A DNA stretch of 64,000 nt. Origin: Candidatus Villigracilaceae bacterium (GTDB taxonomy: Bacteria > Chloroflexota > Anaerolineae > Anaerolineales > Villigracilaceae). The stretch is from assembly GCA_026645935.1 (NCBI GenBank), contig JAPKMP010000008.1, forward strand, positions 124,001-188,000. Direction: 5' to 3'. The position numbers were made by a program, and so were the translations under genes. The notes below the pieces were generated by a model. The model did no database searches. It was not told the DNA's origin and saw nothing but the letters and a program-made list of their open reading frames with translations. Shown in pieces: positions 17,478 to 25,617 of this stretch. How positions within the stretch are numbered: position 1 is the first letter of the stretch; each line of letters begins with the position of its first letter.

Positions 17478-17974
17478 CATTCGTGGACGGTTTTTCAAAA
17501 CCACCAAGTAGCGGAGGAAATATGCCCCTCGTAGTTGACTCAACCAGAAATGACCTGACCTACAAGCTCATCGGCTTGGCGATGGAAGTCCACAATGAAA
17601 TTGGTTATGGCTTCAAAGAGGAAGTGTACGAGAAAGCCTTGGAAATCAAACTTAACCATGCGGGAATCGAGCCATTTCGCCAACACGAAGTCTTCGTGGA
17701 TTTTGAGGGCGAGCGGGTGGCAACCTTCTATTTGGATTTGTTTCCAAACCAACAAGTGATTGTGGAAATCAAAGCATTCAGTCACCAACTGACCAATGAC
17801 GAACTGGCGCAGGTCATCAATTATTTGAAAGCCACAGGCGCGCCTGTCGCGCTATTATTCAACTTTGGGCGCAGGCGGTTGGAATATCGACGCGTCTTTC
17901 CCGGCAAGGATATGAAACCCATCCAAAGAACTGGGCGGGATAATGCGATAAAAAAGTAAAACCGTCCACGAATG
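17478..17974. repeat. 17-bp inverted repeats bracketing the GxxExxY gene
   Basis: CATTCGTGGACGGTTTT at 17478-17494 is matched perfectly, in inverted orientation, by 17958-17974. The pair brackets the GxxExxY coding sequence (17522-17959) almost exactly, with the right copy overlapping its stop codon. This is either a MITE-like cassette boundary or a pair of dispersed repeats that happen to face each other. Confidence 0.7.
17522..17959 (+). CDS. GxxExxY family protein (PD-(D/E)XK-like)
   Basis: The 145-residue product carries the family signature IGYGFKEEVYEKALEIKL and the nuclease-like core FYLDLFPNQQVIVEIKA (D then E-x-K), followed by QVINYLKATG and LLFNFGRRRLEYRR. The ATG at 17522 is supported by GCGGAGGAAAT; a longer frame upstream would run through repeats. 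The family is found as scattered single genes and inside rRNA intervening sequences, and its role is unsettled. Here the gene sits between perfect inverted repeats 464 nt apart, which supports a small mobile or recently inserted unit. Confidence 0.85.
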   Translation: MPLVVDSTRNDLTYKLIGLAMEVHNEIGYGFKEEVYEKALEIKLNHAGIEPFRQHEVFVDFEGERVATFYLDLFPNQQVIVEIKAFSHQLTNDELAQVINYLKATGAPVALLFNFGRRRLEYRRVFPGKDMKPIQRTGRDNAIKK

Positions 17975-18078
17975 GAGGTCGGCGTATTCGCCGAAAATTC
18001 GTGGATAGTTTCCATACAGCAAAAAAGAGAGTAGTTGTTAGTTGTTAGACTATTCTCTACTCCCGACCCATCTAATCT

Positions 18079-19065
18079 CTACCAACCGAACAACATAATC
18101 ACCCAATACACCCCCGCGGAGACCAACGCGCTGGCGGGGATGGTGATGAACCATGCGGTCACGATCTCTTCCGCAACGCTCCAGCGCACCTTGCCGAAAC
18201 TTTCCGAAGCGCCCACCCCGATGATCGCGGAACTGACCACCTGCGACGTGCTGACCGGCAGTCCCAAGTACGATGCGGCAAGGATTACCGCCCCCGAGGT
18301 CATCTGCGTCGAAAAACTGTGGATGGGGCGAATCTTATAGAACCGTCCGCCCAGGGTGCGAATCAATTTCCAGCCGCCGAGAGCGGTTCCCAGTCCGATC
18401 GCCGCGGCGCTTAATGTCACAACCCACAGAGGGACTTGAAACCGGTCGATCTGACCTCCGATCAGAAGGCTGAGCGTGATGATCCCCATCGTCTTCTGCG
18501 CATCGTTCGTGCCGTGGCTGAACGCCATTGCCAACGCAGTCACGAGCTGTCCGCGTTTAAAAAAAGTATTGATCTCCATGGGCGCATTTTGAACCAGGAA
18601 ATGGATCAGGCGGGTCAATAAGAAGCCGAAGAAAAACCCAAGCAGCGGTGAGGCAAACAAGGCGATGATCACCTTCTCCAGTCCGCGAAGTTTGATGGCG
18701 CCAAATCCTGCGCCCGCCAGGACCCCGCCAACCATGCCGCCGATCAATGCATGGGAGGAACTGCTGGGAATCCCCAGGATCCACGTCAGAACATTCCACA
18801 CAATGGCGCCCACCAGACAGGCGATGATCACCTCGATGCTCAGAGCATTCGATTGCGCCACTTCATCGCCGATGGTGGTTGCGACCGCGACGCCGAACAG
18901 GAAGGGTCCGAGAAAATTCGCAACCGCCGTCAACCCCAGCGCGGTCCCCGGGCGGAAGGCGCGCGAAGCGATCATCGTCGCGACGATATTGCTCGAGTCG
19001 TGGACCCCGTTCAGGAAATCAAAGAGCAACGCGAGGCTGATGACGAAAAATAACTCCAGCGGCAT
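18079..19065 (-). CDS. pit: PiT family inorganic phosphate transporter
   Basis: This 328-residue membrane protein has the two PiT signatures, DFLNGVHDSSN near the N-terminus and FSHGTNDAQKTMG in the middle, which are variants of the GANDVAN motif. It imports phosphate with a cation. It starts 8 nt after a DUF47 gene whose product is the usual partner of PiT carriers. The loop between the two halves is short, as in low-molecular-weight bacterial PiT proteins. The ATG at 19065 (MPLELFFVI) is the only sensible start. Confidence 0.9.
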   Translation of the reverse strand: MPLELFFVISLALLFDFLNGVHDSSNIVATMIASRAFRPGTALGLTAVANFLGPFLFGVAVATTIGDEVAQSNALSIEVIIACLVGAIVWNVLTWILGIPSSSSHALIGGMVGGVLAGAGFGAIKLRGLEKVIIALFASPLLGFFFGFLLTRLIHFLVQNAPMEINTFFKRGQLVTALAMAFSHGTNDAQKTMGIITLSLLIGGQIDRFQVPLWVVTLSAAAIGLGTALGGWKLIRTLGGRFYKIRPIHSFSTQMTSGAVILAASYLGLPVSTSQVVSSAIIGVGASESFGKVRWSVAEEIVTAWFITIPASALVSAGVYWVIMLFGW

Positions 19066-19073
19066 ACGTTAAC

Positions 19074-19694
19074 CTATGTCCTCTTCACGACGATATCTGC
19101 GATGACATTCGCCGCTTCGTCGCCGCGGTCAGCCGCATTGGAAAGGTGGCGATAGACTTCGCGCTCCTTCAACATTTCCGTCACGTGATGGATATCCTCG
19201 GGTCCGCTGAACAGGTCCGCCACCGCCTCCCGATAAATGGATTCGACCCGATTCTCCAAAGCCTTGGCTCGCTGGGCATGTCCGATCGCCACGCCCGGGT
19301 TGTTCTTGAGCCGCTGGACCGCCTGTTGGATCTCCCAGCCTGCATCCTTCAAGAGGGAGCTCATCCGTCTCATGTAATCGGTCGGTTGAACCTTCAAAAT
19401 ACCCATTTCCACAACGGTTGTGTCGGCATAATCCACCATGTCGTCGATCGAGCGTGAGAGGGCAAAGATATCTTCACGGTCGAACGGCGTGACAAAGGTG
19501 CGGTTCAACTCATCGATCAGGATGCGCCGGACCTCGTCCGCCTCCTTCTCTTTTAGAGACAGGGCATCCGAAATTTCGGTGCCAGGCGTCTCGAGAAATT
19601 TCGCCAGCAGCTTAAGACCGTCATAGGTAAGGTTGGCTTGATCGATGATGAGCTTATTGAAAACATCCTCTTTGCGTTTGAATATCTTTAACAT
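19074..19694 (-). CDS. DUF47 / PhoU-like phosphate transport accessory protein
   Basis: The 206-residue, all-helical protein matches the DUF47 family of PhoU-like proteins. Recognisable parts are TPFDREDIFALSRSIDDMVDYAD, with the E/D-x-x-x-D metal-binding pattern, and REVYRHLSNAADRGDEAANV at the C-terminus. These proteins are encoded with PiT transporters and probably modulate them at the membrane. It is the first gene of a two-gene operon with pit. Confidence 0.88.
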   Translation of the reverse strand: MLKIFKRKEDVFNKLIIDQANLTYDGLKLLAKFLETPGTEISDALSLKEKEADEVRRILIDELNRTFVTPFDREDIFALSRSIDDMVDYADTTVVEMGILKVQPTDYMRRMSSLLKDAGWEIQQAVQRLKNNPGVAIGHAQRAKALENRVESIYREAVADLFSGPEDIHHVTEMLKEREVYRHLSNAADRGDEAANVIADIVVKRT

Positions 19695-20055
19695 GGCTCT
19701 GCCCTTTCCAAAGGTTTCCTTGATCCGTCTTTTATATTAGCACCACGTCAAACCGCCCAACTCGTGTCAATATTCCTGATATTTCCGGCTTAAAAGCAGA
19801 AGGTCGGGAATCTGTCCGTTCATGTGGGGAACATAATTAGGAAGGGAGGATCACAAAATGGTGGGAACTGGTTTGAATTACCCTCTTGTCACTAATCAAC
19901 TAAAATCTATCAATTTTCATGACATTTGTTACAGCCACAAAACAGGGATTAATCATAAAATGGGCTTGTCATTGGAGACCGAATGGCAACACACAGGGGC
20001 ACACGCCAGGCTCGCTACCCAAAATTTGACGCAACCTCAAATTTCAGGAGAAAAA
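19695..20055. other. Tryptophanase leader region (361 nt)
   Basis: This gap separates the minus-strand DUF47 gene from tnaA. It contains an unusually good ribosome site, GGAAGGGAGG at 19842-19851, followed by ATG at 19858. That frame runs without a stop for 66 codons into tnaA and has one Trp codon (TEWQHTG). A promoter-like pair, TTGTCA (from about 19885) with TATCAA, lies inside it. It could be a translated N-terminal extension, a relic, or a regulatory leader. No rho-independent terminator is evident. Confidence 0.45.
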
Positions 20056-21438
20056 ATGACTTCCCATCCCTATCCCCCTGAACCGTTCCGCATCAAAGTC
20101 GTGGAACCCATCCGGCTCATTCCGCGTGAGGCGCGAGAAGCGGCGCTCAAAGAGGCAGGCTACAACCTCTTTCTCATGAAAGCCGAAGACATGTTCATCG
20201 ACCTGCTGACCGACTCCGGCACCGGCGCGATGAGCCATGATCAATGGGCGGCGCTGATGCGCGGCGACGAATCCTATGCGGGAGCGCGCTCATATCACCG
20301 CCTCAAGAACGCCGTGGACGATATCTTCGGGTTCAAGTATTTCATGCCTACTCATCAAGGCCGCGCCGCCGAAAATATCCTCGCGGCGGTTTTGGTCAAA
20401 CCCGGTCAATGGGTGCCGAGCAACATGCACTTTGACACCACCGACGCCAACATCCGCGCAAGGCAGGGTCGCCCCGCCAACCTCGTCATCGACGAAGCCC
20501 ACGACCCTGAGAATCGTCATCCCTTCAAGGGCAACATGGATATCAACAAGCTCAAGGCTTTTATTGCAAAGTATGGGCGTGAACAAATTCCACTGGGCAT
20601 GATCACCGTTACGAACAATGCAGGAGGCGGACAACCCGTCTCGATGGAGAATCTCAGGGCTGTGGCGGATGTCTACCACCAGAATGGTATCCCGTTCTTC
20701 ATCGACGCCGCACGCTACGCCGAAAACTGTTTCTTCATCAAACAGCGGGAACCTGGCTTTGAGCATAAATCGGTCAAAGAGATCGCGCGTGAAATGTTCT
20801 CGCTGGCAGATGGCATGACCATGTCTGCTAAGAAGGATGCCATCGTAAACATCGGCGGTTTGTTGTGTTTGAACGATGAATCCCGGTTTCAAAATTTGAA
20901 AAATGAGTTGATCCTGCGCGAGGGCTTCCCAACCTATGGCGGGCTTGCCGGTCGCGATCTCGATGCGATGGCGGTTGGACTTTACGAAGGCCTGGACGAA
21001 GACTATCTTGCCTATCGTCTTGGGCAGACGGCATATCTCGCCTCACGCCTGAACGAGGCTGGGATTCCCACCATTCAGCCGACCGGCGGCCACGGCGTGT
21101 ACGTCAATGCGGGAGCGATTCTTCCTCACATCCCCAATTACGAATTCCCCGCGCAGGCGCTTGCGGTTGAGTTGTATCGCGAAGGCGGCATCCGCGGCGT
21201 GGAGATCGGCTCGGTGATGTTTGCCTGCCTCGACCCGGAAGATGGCAAATGGCATTACCCAAAATTGGAATTGCTGCGCCTCGCCATTCCGCGGCGGACG
21301 TATACACAAAGTCATCTCGATTACGTTGCAGATTGTCTCGCCGCCATCAAATCACGAGCCAGTAAAGTGAATGGCTATAAATTTACCTACGCGCCTGATT
21401 TGCTGCGTCACTTCACGGCGAGGTTCGAGCCGCTGTAA
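20056..21438 (+). CDS. tnaA: Tryptophanase
   Basis: This PLP enzyme splits L-tryptophan into indole, pyruvate and ammonia. The 460-residue product matches the tryptophanase/tyrosine phenol-lyase family throughout, from EPFRIKVVEPIR to LLRHFTARFEP, with the PLP lysine in MSAKKDAIVNIGG. Two residues favour tryptophanase over the phenol-lyase: an aspartate in HFDTTD, where phenol-lyase has Thr, and VEIGS, where phenol-lyase has MERG with its substrate-binding Arg. I chose the ATG at 20056, which has AGGAG five bases upstream and matches the family N-terminus. An in-frame upstream ATG at 19858 also has a strong ribosome site and would add 66 residues. Confidence 0.88.
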   Translation: MTSHPYPPEPFRIKVVEPIRLIPREAREAALKEAGYNLFLMKAEDMFIDLLTDSGTGAMSHDQWAALMRGDESYAGARSYHRLKNAVDDIFGFKYFMPTHQGRAAENILAAVLVKPGQWVPSNMHFDTTDANIRARQGRPANLVIDEAHDPENRHPFKGNMDINKLKAFIAKYGREQIPLGMITVTNNAGGGQPVSMENLRAVADVYHQNGIPFFIDAARYAENCFFIKQREPGFEHKSVKEIAREMFSLADGMTMSAKKDAIVNIGGLLCLNDESRFQNLKNELILREGFPTYGGLAGRDLDAMAVGLYEGLDEDYLAYRLGQTAYLASRLNEAGIPTIQPTGGHGVYVNAGAILPHIPNYEFPAQALAVELYREGGIRGVEIGSVMFACLDPEDGKWHYPKLELLRLAIPRRTYTQSHLDYVADCLAAIKSRASKVNGYKFTYAPDLLRHFTARFEPL

Positions 21439-21448
21439 TGAGCCATAG

Positions 21449-21497
21449 AAAATGGACGGTGGACCATCGAGCGCGATCCATCGTCCATTTTTGTTTA
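21449..21497. terminator. Bidirectional terminator after tnaA
   Basis: AAAATGGACG (21449-21458) pairs with CGTCCATTTT (21482-21491), extended inward by TGGA/TCCA around a G-T wobble. T-rich sequence follows on the plus strand and A-rich sequence precedes it, so it can end both tnaA and the converging anti-sigma gene. Confidence 0.85.
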
Positions 21498-21896
21498 TTC
21501 GCTGATCTTCCTGTTCACCCAGAAGAACGCAACCCAGAAAAAGACCGCGAGCCCGCCAAAGACGAAAGGAGCCTGTGCGCCGCGCGGCTCATCCCACGGA
21601 AAGATGTAGGCGATGCCCATCATGATGGTCAGGATCACTGCCAGAGCCAGAAACACATTATGCTGAACCATCAATTTGCGAACTTTCTTTAAAGCGTCCA
21701 TTTCATTCTCCTTTTTGAGCGGCGCAGGGATTTCCTGCAAAGTTGGGGACTGATTCGCCAGTTCGGCGAGTATTGCCAGCTGTGGGTCGGTTTTCAAATA
21801 ACCCTCGATCAGGTTGTGGGTTTCGTCGCTGACCTCATCTGCGAGATACAGCGGTAATAGATCGAGGATGAGGTGCTGGGGAATTTTTTCATTCAT
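21495..21896 (-). CDS. Putative membrane-bound anti-sigma factor
   Basis: The 133-residue protein starts four bases inside the end of an ECF sigma gene (ATGA overlap), the usual place for a cognate anti-sigma factor. Residues 1-60 form a helical domain (LILDLLPLYLADEVSDETHN) resembling the zinc-less anti-sigma N-terminal domain. Two membrane helices follow (about 79-97 and 108-127). No HxxxCxxC zinc motif is seen. It probably holds the sigma factor at the membrane; the assignment rests on position and layout. Confidence 0.65.
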   Translation of the reverse strand: MNEKIPQHLILDLLPLYLADEVSDETHNLIEGYLKTDPQLAILAELANQSPTLQEIPAPLKKENEMDALKKVRKLMVQHNVFLALAVILTIMMGIAYIFPWDEPRGAQAPFVFGGLAVFFWVAFFWVNRKISE

Positions 21897-22375
21897 TCGA
21901 TTTCTCCAATCTGCCGGGCGGCTAGTTTCAAGCGTGCGCGATGGATTTTCACTTTGACGGTGGTCAATGGCAATTGCATAATGCGGGCAATCTCATCGTA
22001 AGGCAGTCCGTTTTGGATGCGCAAAAGGAAGGCAGCACGATCCACCTCAGGGAGAGCTTGGATGGCGGTCATGACGCGATCCACTTCCAGCCTGGATTCA
22101 ACTTGTAATTCGGGAGCAGGCCGCGGGTCCGCGTGATGGGCGGTTAAATTCACCTGGCGTTTTGAATGTCTGAGTCCTTTCAGGTAAAGGTTTCTGGCTA
22201 TCGCGAACAGGCATGCCTTGACCGTTTCGGTACGAATCTCATCGCGCCCAACCCATGCACGCGCAAAGGTTTCGGAGGTGATGTCGTCAGCGTCATCGGC
22301 ACTGCCCGAAAGCCAGAAGGCATATCGATAGACATCTCTCGAATGCCGCTCGTAGATTTCATGTAAGGTAAGCAT
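21893..22375 (-). CDS. ECF-type RNA polymerase sigma factor
   Basis: The 160-residue product has region 2 (YERHSRDVYRYAFWLSGSADDADDITSETFARAW, residues about 8-41; key part DDADDITSETFARAW) and region 4 (LPEVDRAAFLLRIQNGLPYDEIARIMQLP, then TVKVKIHRARLKL). This is the standard ECF architecture. It is followed by a coupled putative anti-sigma gene. A TGTAACTTT element upstream could be its own promoter, as autoregulation is common in this class. The regulated genes are unknown; the adjacent tryptophan dioxygenase gene is divergent. Confidence 0.9.
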   Translation of the reverse strand: MLTLHEIYERHSRDVYRYAFWLSGSADDADDITSETFARAWVGRDEIRTETVKACLFAIARNLYLKGLRHSKRQVNLTAHHADPRPAPELQVESRLEVDRVMTAIQALPEVDRAAFLLRIQNGLPYDEIARIMQLPLTTVKVKIHRARLKLAARQIGEIE

Positions 22376-22390
22376 GTTGTCTCTATCTTA

Positions 22391-22419
22391 CATTATCCAT
22401 TCGAGGCATAAAAGTTACA
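22391..22419 (-). promoter_or_regulatory. Candidate ECF-type promoter for the sigma/anti-sigma operon
   Basis: On the minus strand TGTAACTTT (22419-22411) lies about 12 bases before GGATAATG (22398-22391), 16 bases ahead of the sigma gene start. An AAC core in the -35 element is typical of ECF promoters. This is a visual match only. Confidence 0.35.
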
Positions 22420-22484
22420 CATGAGTCAGCCATCTTTCTGGGTACAATCGATTTTATTTCTACATTCGCAAACCGGAGGAGCCG

Positions 22485-23528
22485 ATGACAAAAAACCCCG
22501 ATCCCTTGTATTACTCCGATTATCTCGAACTCGATAAGATTCTCGGTGCGCAACACCCAAAAAGCGGAAATAAAACAGATGAAATGCTGTTCATCATCAT
22601 CCATCAAGCCTATGAGCTGTGGTTCAAGATGATCATTCACGAGCTGGACCATGTCCGCGCCATCTTCGACACGGATAACGTCCCCGACAACGCCGGAGAG
22701 ATGAGCATTGCCACCCATAAATTGAAACGGGTCGTCAGAATCTTCGATGTCGTCAACCGCCAGGTGGACGTCCTCGAATCGATGACGCCGATGGATTTTC
22801 TTGAATTCCGCAACCTGCTATTGCCGTCTTCCGGATTCCAAAGCCTGCAATTCCGCATCATCGAAGCCAAGCTGGGACTCAAAATGGACCAACGCTTTAA
22901 GGCGAATTATTACAAGAACACGCGCCCAGGCGGGTTCAGCCAAAGGGATTACGACGCAATCACCGGAGTGGAATCCGAGGCGACGCTGAAGAGTCTGATC
23001 ATCAAGTGGGCGGAGCGGACTCCCTTCTTCGACGAGTCGCTATGGAAGGATTACCAGGCTCGATTCCCAGGCGGGGAAGATATTCACAAATTCTGGAGTG
23101 ACTACAAGCAGATTTACCGGAACAGCCTCAATGGACCGGTTGAAATGCGTCAATTGGATGAATTAGACAGAGTCTTTTACAAGGAAGGCTTGGGTGAATT
23201 CTCGGTGAATGCCATGCGGGCGGTGTTGTTCATCATGCTGTACCGCAACCTGCCGATCTTCCAACAACCTTTCGACCTGCTGACCACCCTGATCGACATC
23301 GACGAAATGCTTTCGCAGTTTCGCTATAAACACATGCTGATGGCGCGGCGCATGATCGGGATGCGCGTGGGAACCGGCGGCACGAGCGGAGCGGGCTATC
23401 TCGAAGGAGCGTTAAGACAGCATTATGTTTTCAAGGAGTTGACCGAGGTTTCGACGTTTTTGATCGAGCGAAGTAATTTACCCGAATTGCCAAGGGATGT
23501 GATGGAGAAGATGAGTTTTAATTCCTAG
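22485..23528 (+). CDS. kynA: Tryptophan 2,3-dioxygenase
   Basis: This heme enzyme opens the indole ring of tryptophan to give N-formylkynurenine. The 347-residue product shows YYSDYLELDKILGAQ, DEMLFIIIHQAYELWFK with the distal His, LPSSGFQSLQFR, and the proximal-heme region RYKHMLMARRMIGMRVGTGG. GGAGGAG stands just before the ATG. No kynureninase or formamidase lies nearby, so the pathway is completed elsewhere or not at all. The organism therefore carries two competing first steps of tryptophan breakdown within 3.5 kb, this one needing oxygen and tryptophanase not. Confidence 0.93.
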   Translation: MTKNPDPLYYSDYLELDKILGAQHPKSGNKTDEMLFIIIHQAYELWFKMIIHELDHVRAIFDTDNVPDNAGEMSIATHKLKRVVRIFDVVNRQVDVLESMTPMDFLEFRNLLLPSSGFQSLQFRIIEAKLGLKMDQRFKANYYKNTRPGGFSQRDYDAITGVESEATLKSLIIKWAERTPFFDESLWKDYQARFPGGEDIHKFWSDYKQIYRNSLNGPVEMRQLDELDRVFYKEGLGEFSVNAMRAVLFIMLYRNLPIFQQPFDLLTTLIDIDEMLSQFRYKHMLMARRMIGMRVGTGGTSGAGYLEGALRQHYVFKELTEVSTFLIERSNLPELPRDVMEKMSFNS

Positions 23529-23551
23529 GATCTGTATACAAATTAAAGGTC

Positions 23552-23652
23552 ATGTCATCCGGAGCGTCAGCGAAGGGTCTCTTACTCGGCAAACAACATA
23601 GATTTTGAGCAAAAGTAGAGATTCTTCGTCGCTCCGCTTCTCAGAATGACAT
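23552..23652. repeat. Dispersed TGTCATTCTGAGCG-type inverted repeat
   Basis: ATGTCATCCGGAGCG begins at 23552, and an imperfect inverted copy ends at 23652 (AGAATGACAT). The right arm, read on the minus strand, gives ATGTCATTCTGAGAAGCG. This resembles small repeats of the form TGTCATTCTGAGCGnAGCGAAGAATC that I recall from several bacterial phyla. It fills the convergent gap between the dioxygenase and lipoprotein genes. Confidence 0.65.
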
Positions 23653-24359
23653 CAAGGACAGAGATGCTCTGTGCCGTTTCCGTCCACTGTGATGTAGACC
23701 GTCTCGCCCTCCTGCACATCCACGGTTTGGATCTTTGGTTCATCGGGAAGAAAAAGGTCGTAAATATCATACACGCCGGGGTCGACCTGCACTTCATTCA
23801 AATATCTGCTGTTGGTAAATAAGTTGTAGAGATAAAGTTCATTCGGTCCGATGATGAGGTCGTGTTCGGTGCAATTCTTGATGTAGGCAGGTTCAGGCCA
23901 GTCGGTGAATGTGAACGACTCGACGAGCTTGAGATTGCCTTCGAGTTTTGTGAAAGGGGTGAGCAGGGAAATCCAGCCGGTATATTCAGTATTTGGAATG
24001 ATCACCTGAACCCATTTCGAAAGTACATCCTGCCCGATGACTTGCGCGCTTTCGCCCTTCTTTAACAAGCCGATGCGGTTGTACTCCGTGCCTGGTCCGC
24101 GGCGGATGTACAGATTCCCTTCCGAGGCGATGACGCGGACGGATGAAAGCGGCTCAGGCTTGGGTAGCTGTGTGGAAGCGGGAATTGGCGTCGCTGTGGG
24201 AAGAGGCGCGGGAGATTCCGGCTGAGGCGTGGACGTGGACACGGGAGATGATTCCGTTTGGGCAAACGACGTGCCTCCGTTCCTGATTCGGGCAAAGAAA
24301 CATCCCTGCGCAATCAACGAAATCAGCAAGGCAAGGACGACCGTTCGCGATGTTCGCAT
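23652..24359 (-). CDS. SH3b-domain lipoprotein
   Basis: The 235-residue lipoprotein starts one base after the MacB-like permease stop. The signal peptide ends in ISLIAQGC. A Pro/Ser/Thr-rich linker follows, then an SH3b domain (about residues 75-140) with the usual text NLYIRRGPGTEYNRIGLLKKG and WVQVIIPNTEYTGWIS. A C-terminal beta-rich region of about 80 residues follows that I cannot name. It is the last gene of a four-gene export operon, so it may be a surface partner of that ABC system. Confidence 0.8.
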   Translation of the reverse strand: MRTSRTVVLALLISLIAQGCFFARIRNGGTSFAQTESSPVSTSTPQPESPAPLPTATPIPASTQLPKPEPLSSVRVIASEGNLYIRRGPGTEYNRIGLLKKGESAQVIGQDVLSKWVQVIIPNTEYTGWISLLTPFTKLEGNLKLVESFTFTDWPEPAYIKNCTEHDLIIGPNELYLYNLFTNSRYLNEVQVDPGVYDIYDLFLPDEPKIQTVDVQEGETVYITVDGNGTEHLCP

Positions 24360-24360
24360 G

Positions 24361-25617
24361 TTACTCGTAACGCAATGCTTCGACGGGTTCGAGGTTGGCG
24401 GCGCGGCTGGCGGGATAGATGCCAAAGAACAAACCGATCGCCGCCGAAAAACCGGTGGAGAGCAGTACCGCATCCCACCCGACGATGGGAATGAAGTTGT
24501 TTCCCGTGGCGGTGGCCACCTGCTCGACAATACGCGCAATGACCCAGCCGAAAATGATGCCGATGATCCCGCCGATGAGACTCAGGAGGGAGGATTCGGT
24601 GAGGAACTGCAAAAGGATATCGCGCTTGCGCGCGCCGAGGGCTTTGCGCAAGCCGATCTCCTTGGTCCGTTCCGTGACCGATACCAGCATGATATTCATG
24701 ATGCCGATGCCGCCAACTAACAGCGAAATACCGGCAATGCCGCCGAGGAAAATGGTCAACACGCCGGTGATCTGACTGAAGATGCTGAGGAAGTCCTGCT
24801 GGGTAAAGACAGTGAAATCGTCCAAGCCGACCGGGGTGCGATGACGCTGGCGGATGATGGATGAGACTTCCTCCACCGCCGATGGGACGGCTTCGGCTGT
24901 GGTTGCCTGCACAAAAATCACATCCACCTGGTCGCGCGACCCGCGTTTGATGAGGCGGGCTTGCGCCGTGGTGAATGGAATGTAGGCGGCATTATCCTCG
25001 CTGCCGAACGCGCCGCCGCCGCGAGCCACCAGCACGCCGATGATGCGGAAGGGCTGCCCCTCGATGCGGATGGTTTCGCCTACAACTCCATCGGCATGAC
25101 CGAAGAGAGCGATGGCGGTTTCGGGTCCGAGCACCGTGACCGACATGCGCCCAAGGATGTGTTCCTGGTTGATGAATTCGCCCTCCGCCAATTCAAGGTT
25201 GCGCACCTGATAGTATTCCGGTGTGACGCCGCTGATGGATGTGTTCGTCTTCTCGCTCGAGAAGTTCAACAAGCCGTTGCCCTGGATCGCAGGCGCGACC
25301 ATTTCGACCGATGGAGCCGCAAATTGATCGAGCAGGGCGTTTGCGTCGCCGAGCGTTAGCGGACGTTCGTTGTTTCCGCTCCGTCCGCCCGAGCCGGGAG
25401 GTCCTTCCTGGTTGGGGGAACCGCTAAATACGAATAAAAGATTCGTGCCGATGCTGGAGATCGAACCGGTGATTGATGCCTGCGCGCCATTGCCCACTGC
25501 CAGCATGGCGATGACCGCAGCAACGCCGATGACGATGCCCAACACGGTCAGACCCGAACGCATCTTGTTGCCGTTCAGACTTTCGAGCGCTTCGATGATG
25601 GCTTGGGTAAAACTCAT
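24361..25617 (-). CDS. MacB-like ABC transporter permease
   Basis: The 418-residue protein has the MacB layout: one N-terminal helix (SGLTVLGIVIGVAAVIAML), a large extracytoplasmic domain (about residues 45-270), and three C-terminal helices with the FtsX signature (VGGIGIMNIMLVSVTERTKEIGLRKALGA; key part TERTKEIGLRKALGA). Its ATG overlaps the stop of the ATPase gene (ATGA). With the ATPase and the HlyD-type adaptor it forms a tripartite-like exporter. In a monoderm cell it would act as a mechanotransmitter or extruder at the single membrane. The substrate is unknown. Confidence 0.92.
   Translation of the reverse strand: MSFTQAIIEALESLNGNKMRSGLTVLGIVIGVAAVIAMLAVGNGAQASITGSISSIGTNLLFVFSGSPNQEGPPGSGGRSGNNERPLTLGDANALLDQFAAPSVEMVAPAIQGNGLLNFSSEKTNTSISGVTPEYYQVRNLELAEGEFINQEHILGRMSVTVLGPETAIALFGHADGVVGETIRIEGQPFRIIGVLVARGGGAFGSEDNAAYIPFTTAQARLIKRGSRDQVDVIFVQATTAEAVPSAVEEVSSIIRQRHRTPVGLDDFTVFTQQDFLSIFSQITGVLTIFLGGIAGISLLVGGIGIMNIMLVSVTERTKEIGLRKALGARKRDILLQFLTESSLLSLIGGIIGIIFGWVIARIVEQVATATGNNFIPIVGWDAVLLSTGFSAAIGLFFGIYPASRAANLEPVEALRYE

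Noticed and set aside
17416-18004. Repeated CACGAAT/ATTCGTG units considered as a CRISPR array
   Set aside because: The units are short, occur in both orientations and have irregular spacing; there are no spacers and no cas genes.
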